Source: Clostridia bacterium UC5.1-1D10
GTDB taxonomy: Bacteria > Bacillota > Clostridia > Lachnospirales > Anaerotignaceae
Assembly (NCBI GenBank): GCA_001304995.1
Contig: BBZU01000021.1
Location: 1 to 43,711, forward strand
DNA length: 43,711 bases
Reading direction: 5' to 3'
The translations under genes and the position numbers were made by a program. This document shows, in pieces, positions 41,347-43,711 of this stretch; position 1 is the first letter of the stretch; each line of letters starts with the position of its first letter. The notes beneath the pieces are model-generated. The model did no database searches, was not told the DNA's origin, and saw only the letters and a list, made by a program, of their open reading frames with translations.

Positions 41347-42486
41347 ATGGATTTCAAATTGACAAAAACTCAGATGCTTCAGCAAGAGTTGTTCAGAAAA
41401 TTTGCTGAAACAGAAATTAAACCCATCGCAAAGGACATGGATGAAGCTGAAGATTATGATCGTGAACTGCTGCAGAAACTGCAGAAAATCGGTGCGTTCG
41501 GTATTCCTTATTCCAGAGAATATGGCGGTCAGGGTGCAGACGTTCTGACATACACACTGTGCATGGAAGAAATGTCCAAAGTTGATGCTTCCACAGGTAT
41601 CACACTGTCCGTACACACATCTCTTTGCTGCCCTTGTATCAATGAATTCGGTACAGAAGAACAGAAACAGAAATATCTGAGACCTCTGGTTGACGGTTCC
41701 AAAATCGGCTGCTTCGGTCTGACAGAACCCGGCGCTGGTACAGACGCTGCTGGTGTTCGTACAGAAGCTGTACTGGACGGCGATCACTATGTACTGAATG
41801 GTACAAAGATCTTCACAACAAACTCCGGTTTTGCTGATACATTCATCGTATTCGCTCTGACAGATAAATCCAAAGGCCCTAAAGGTATGTCCGCTTTCAT
41901 CGTTGAAAGAGACTCCGAAGGTCTGTCCGTTGGTCCCAACATCGAACGTATGGGTATCAGAGCTGCTTCCAACTGTGAAGTAATCTATGAAAACGTTAGA
42001 GTTCCCAAAGAAAACCTGCTGGGCAAAGAAGGTCAGGGCTACAAGATCGCTATGACAGCACTGGGCGGCGGCCGTATCGGTATTGGTGCTCAGTCCGTAG
42101 GTATTGCACAGGGTGCTATTAACGAAGCGCTGAAATATGTTAAAGAAAGAAAACAGGGCGGCAAACCTATCGGCAAATATCAGAACACACAGTTCAAACT
42201 TGCTGAATGCCAGACAAAAGTAGATGCAGCTAGACTGATGGTTTGGAGAGCAGCTACTGAAAAAGACAACCATGGCAACTATGCGCCTTTGGCTGCTATG
42301 TGTAAATTGTTCGCTTCCGAAACAGCAAACGAAGTAACAAGAGTTTGCGTACAGCTGTTCGGTGGTTATGGTTACTGCCGTGAATACCCCGTTGAAAGAG
42401 CTATGCGTGACGCTAAAATCACAGAAATCTATGAAGGTACTTCTGAAGCTATGAAGATGATCATCTCCGGCTCCATGAAGGTTTGA
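41347..42486 (+). CDS. Short-chain acyl-CoA dehydrogenase
   Basis: This 379-residue flavoprotein is of typical length for the butyryl-CoA dehydrogenase group. The FAD-binding motif CFGLTEPGAGTDA (about 120-132), the NGTKIFTTNSG strand and the C-terminal EIYEGTSEA segment with the catalytic glutamate are intact. It interconverts a short acyl-CoA and its 2-enoyl-CoA, passing electrons to the ETF encoded next to it. With ETF this could be a crotonyl-CoA or acryloyl-CoA reductase, and the exact chain length cannot be read. TAGGAGGA precedes the start. Its codon bias matches that of the ribosomal genes, pointing to high expression. The genes crt, hbd and thl are not adjacent. Confidence 0.93.
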   Translation: MDFKLTKTQMLQQELFRKFAETEIKPIAKDMDEAEDYDRELLQKLQKIGAFGIPYSREYGGQGADVLTYTLCMEEMSKVDASTGITLSVHTSLCCPCINEFGTEEQKQKYLRPLVDGSKIGCFGLTEPGAGTDAAGVRTEAVLDGDHYVLNGTKIFTTNSGFADTFIVFALTDKSKGPKGMSAFIVERDSEGLSVGPNIERMGIRAASNCEVIYENVRVPKENLLGKEGQGYKIAMTALGGGRIGIGAQSVGIAQGAINEALKYVKERKQGGKPIGKYQNTQFKLAECQTKVDAARLMVWRAATEKDNHGNYAPLAAMCKLFASETANEVTRVCVQLFGGYGYCREYPVERAMRDAKITEIYEGTSEAMKMIISGSMKV

Positions 42487-42553
42487 TCCAGTAGACATTC
42501 TTAAATTTAGATGACGAAGCTGAATTACTAATATTTTTGGAAGGAGAACTATA

Positions 42554-43345
42554 ATGAAAATCGTTGTATGCATTAAACAAGTACCAGATACAGTTGAAGT
42601 TAAAATTGATCCTAAAACCGGCACTCTGATCCGTGACGGTGTTCCCTCTATTATCAACCACGACGACAAAACAGGTATCGAAGCTGCTCTGACACTGAGA
42701 GAACAGGTTGGCGGCACAGTTACAGTAGTATCCATGGGTCCCCCTCAGGCTGACGTTGCTCTGAGAGAAGCTCTGGCGATGGGTTGTGACGAAGCTATCC
42801 TGGTTTCCGGCAGAGAATTCGGTGGTTCCGATACATACGCTACATCCGGTATCCTGGCAGCTGCTCTGAAGAAAATCGGCTATGATCTGATCATCACAGG
42901 TCGTCAGGCAATCGACGGTGACACAGCTCAGGTTGGTCCTCAGATTGCTGAAAAACTGCATGTTCCTCAGGTTTCTTATGTTGAAGAAATCAAAGAAGCT
43001 GCTGAAGATTATGTAGTAGTTAGAAGACAGTTCGAAGATGGCTACCACATCATCAAAATCAAAACTCCTTGCCTGCTGACAGCTATCGCAGAACTGGCAA
43101 CACCTAGATACATGACAGTTAGAGGTATCGTAGAAGCTTACGAAAAAGAAATCAAAGTTCTGGACTTCGAAGCTCTGAAAGATGACCTGGAACTGGATAT
43201 GATCGGCTTGAAGGGTTCCCCTACAAACGTATATCAGTCCTTCACAAAAGAAGTAAAAGGCGCTGGTACAATCCTGAAAGACCTGTCCGCAGACGAAGCT
43301 GTTAAAGCAATCGTTGCTAAACTGGAAGAAAAATTCATCATCTGA
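42554..43345 (+). CDS. etfB: Electron transfer flavoprotein beta subunit
   Basis: This 263-residue protein starts MKIVVCIKQVPDT, the standard EtfB opening. It has the nucleotide-binding region (DDKTGIEAALTLRE, AMGCDEAILVSGREFGGSDT) and the conserved LLTAIAELATPRYMT segment. With EtfA it carries FAD and accepts or donates electrons to the acyl-CoA dehydrogenase. In Clostridia related complexes bifurcate electrons between ferredoxin and the CoA substrate. That property is not proven from this sequence. AAGGAGAA precedes ATG 42554. Confidence 0.95.
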   Translation: MKIVVCIKQVPDTVEVKIDPKTGTLIRDGVPSIINHDDKTGIEAALTLREQVGGTVTVVSMGPPQADVALREALAMGCDEAILVSGREFGGSDTYATSGILAAALKKIGYDLIITGRQAIDGDTAQVGPQIAEKLHVPQVSYVEEIKEAAEDYVVVRRQFEDGYHIIKIKTPCLLTAIAELATPRYMTVRGIVEAYEKEIKVLDFEALKDDLELDMIGLKGSPTNVYQSFTKEVKGAGTILKDLSADEAVKAIVAKLEEKFII

Positions 43346-43379
43346 TGAATGCTTGCGGATCCGTTTCTTAAGGACGGAA

Positions 43380-43403
43380 AGAAACAGATTGATTTCTGTT
43401 TCT
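43380..43403 (+). other. Hairpin between etfB and etfA
   Basis: AGAAACAGA-N6-TCTGTTTCT gives a perfect 9-bp stem without a T-tract. It may adjust the ratio of the two subunits or protect the upstream mRNA. Confidence 0.5.
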
Positions 43404-43455
43404 GCTTAGAAAGAAGCTAATACGAAAATTTGGAATATAAGGAGGAAACCCTACA

Positions 43456-43711
43456 ATGAGTAATGGTATTTATGTAGTAGTTGAACAAAGAAGCGGTAAG
43501 GTTCAGAACGTAGGTCTGGAACTGATCGGCGAAGCTACAAGACTGAAAGCAGATCTGAAAGATGATGTATACGCAGTCCTGCTGGGCAGCGGTATTGAAG
43601 GCGAAGTTGACAAACTGTACCACTATGGCGCAGACAAAGTAATCCTGGTTGACCACCCTTACCTGAAAGAATATGTAACAGAACCTTACACAAAAGCTGT
43701 TACAGAAATCA
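43456..43711 (+). CDS. etfA: Electron transfer flavoprotein alpha subunit, cut by the window end
   Basis: The first 85 residues are present. They begin MSNGIYVVVEQRSGKVQNVGLELIGEA, in pieces typical of the EtfA N-terminal domain, then AVLLGSGIEG and GADKVILVDHP. The C-terminal FAD-binding domain lies beyond the window. A strong AAGGAGGAAA precedes ATG 43456. It completes the dehydrogenase-ETF operon in the order dehydrogenase, beta, alpha. Confidence 0.93.
   Translation, partial: MSNGIYVVVEQRSGKVQNVGLELIGEATRLKADLKDDVYAVLLGSGIEGEVDKLYHYGADKVILVDHPYLKEYVTEPYTKAVTEI

Overview
The window looks like a chromosomal segment of a Gram-positive anaerobe in the Clostridia (Bacillota). The Lachnospirales/Anaerotignum neighbourhood is a guess from gene content and style, not a firm placement. 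Pointers are the zinc-ribbon L33-SecE-NusG-L11-L1-L10-L7/L12 order, an L10 leader, RsiV-type lysozyme sensing, BlaI/M56 regulation, an SLH-anchored GH18 protein, QueH, a small 2[4Fe-4S] ferredoxin and an acyl-CoA dehydrogenase with ETF. Consensus TTGACA-17-TATAAT-like promoters and strong SD sequences are abundant. No rRNA, tRNA, CRISPR, IS or phage gene was recognised.

Layout. (1) 1-3.6 kb: an ECF sigma factor, its RsiV-like anti-sigma factor, a secreted partial duplicate of that factor, and a lipoprotein with an internal duplication. (2) 3.6-7.6 kb: ferredoxin and gamma-carbonic-anhydrase-like protein on the minus strand, a ZnuACB-type metal importer and a TSCPD protein on the plus strand, then about 190 bp packed with hairpins. 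(3) 7.8-11.4 kb: rpmG-secE-nusG-rplK-rplA, with an apparent L1-binding rRNA mimic before both rplK and rplA, then rplJ-rplL behind their own promoter and L10 leader/attenuator. (4) 11.4-27 kb: accessory genes lying between rplL and rpoB, which usually sit together. They are an XRE/TPR-like regulator, a cassette of three related small membrane proteins plus an XRE repressor behind a triple operator, an MMPL exporter coupled to a giant GLUG/coiled-coil surface protein, the SLH-GH18 protein, BlaI/M56, a DUF3885-like protein, an EamA transporter and QueH. (5) 27.3-40.3 kb: rpoB-rpoC, rpsL-rpsG-fusA and tuf, with separate promoters and long structured leaders. (6) 40.3-43.7 kb: about 1.1 kb without a gene, then acyl-CoA dehydrogenase, etfB and a truncated etfA.

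The genes form a core expression block (ribosomal proteins, RNA polymerase, elongation factors) interleaved with envelope-stress, surface-remodelling and metal-uptake functions, and flanked by a highly expressed flavin-based CoA redox module. Ribosomal feedback is visible as RNA structures: L1 sites, the L10 leader and the S12-S7 spacer.

A caution for the reader: at least eleven single-base indels, mostly in homopolymers, break otherwise intact genes (anti-sigma factor, znuA, rplK twice, rplA, MMPL twice, the GH18 gene, rpoB twice, rpoC). Several of these genes are essential, so sequence error is the likeliest cause. Most of the indels lie close to start codons, and that deserves a check against raw reads. 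Coordinates for these genes span the whole corrected gene.
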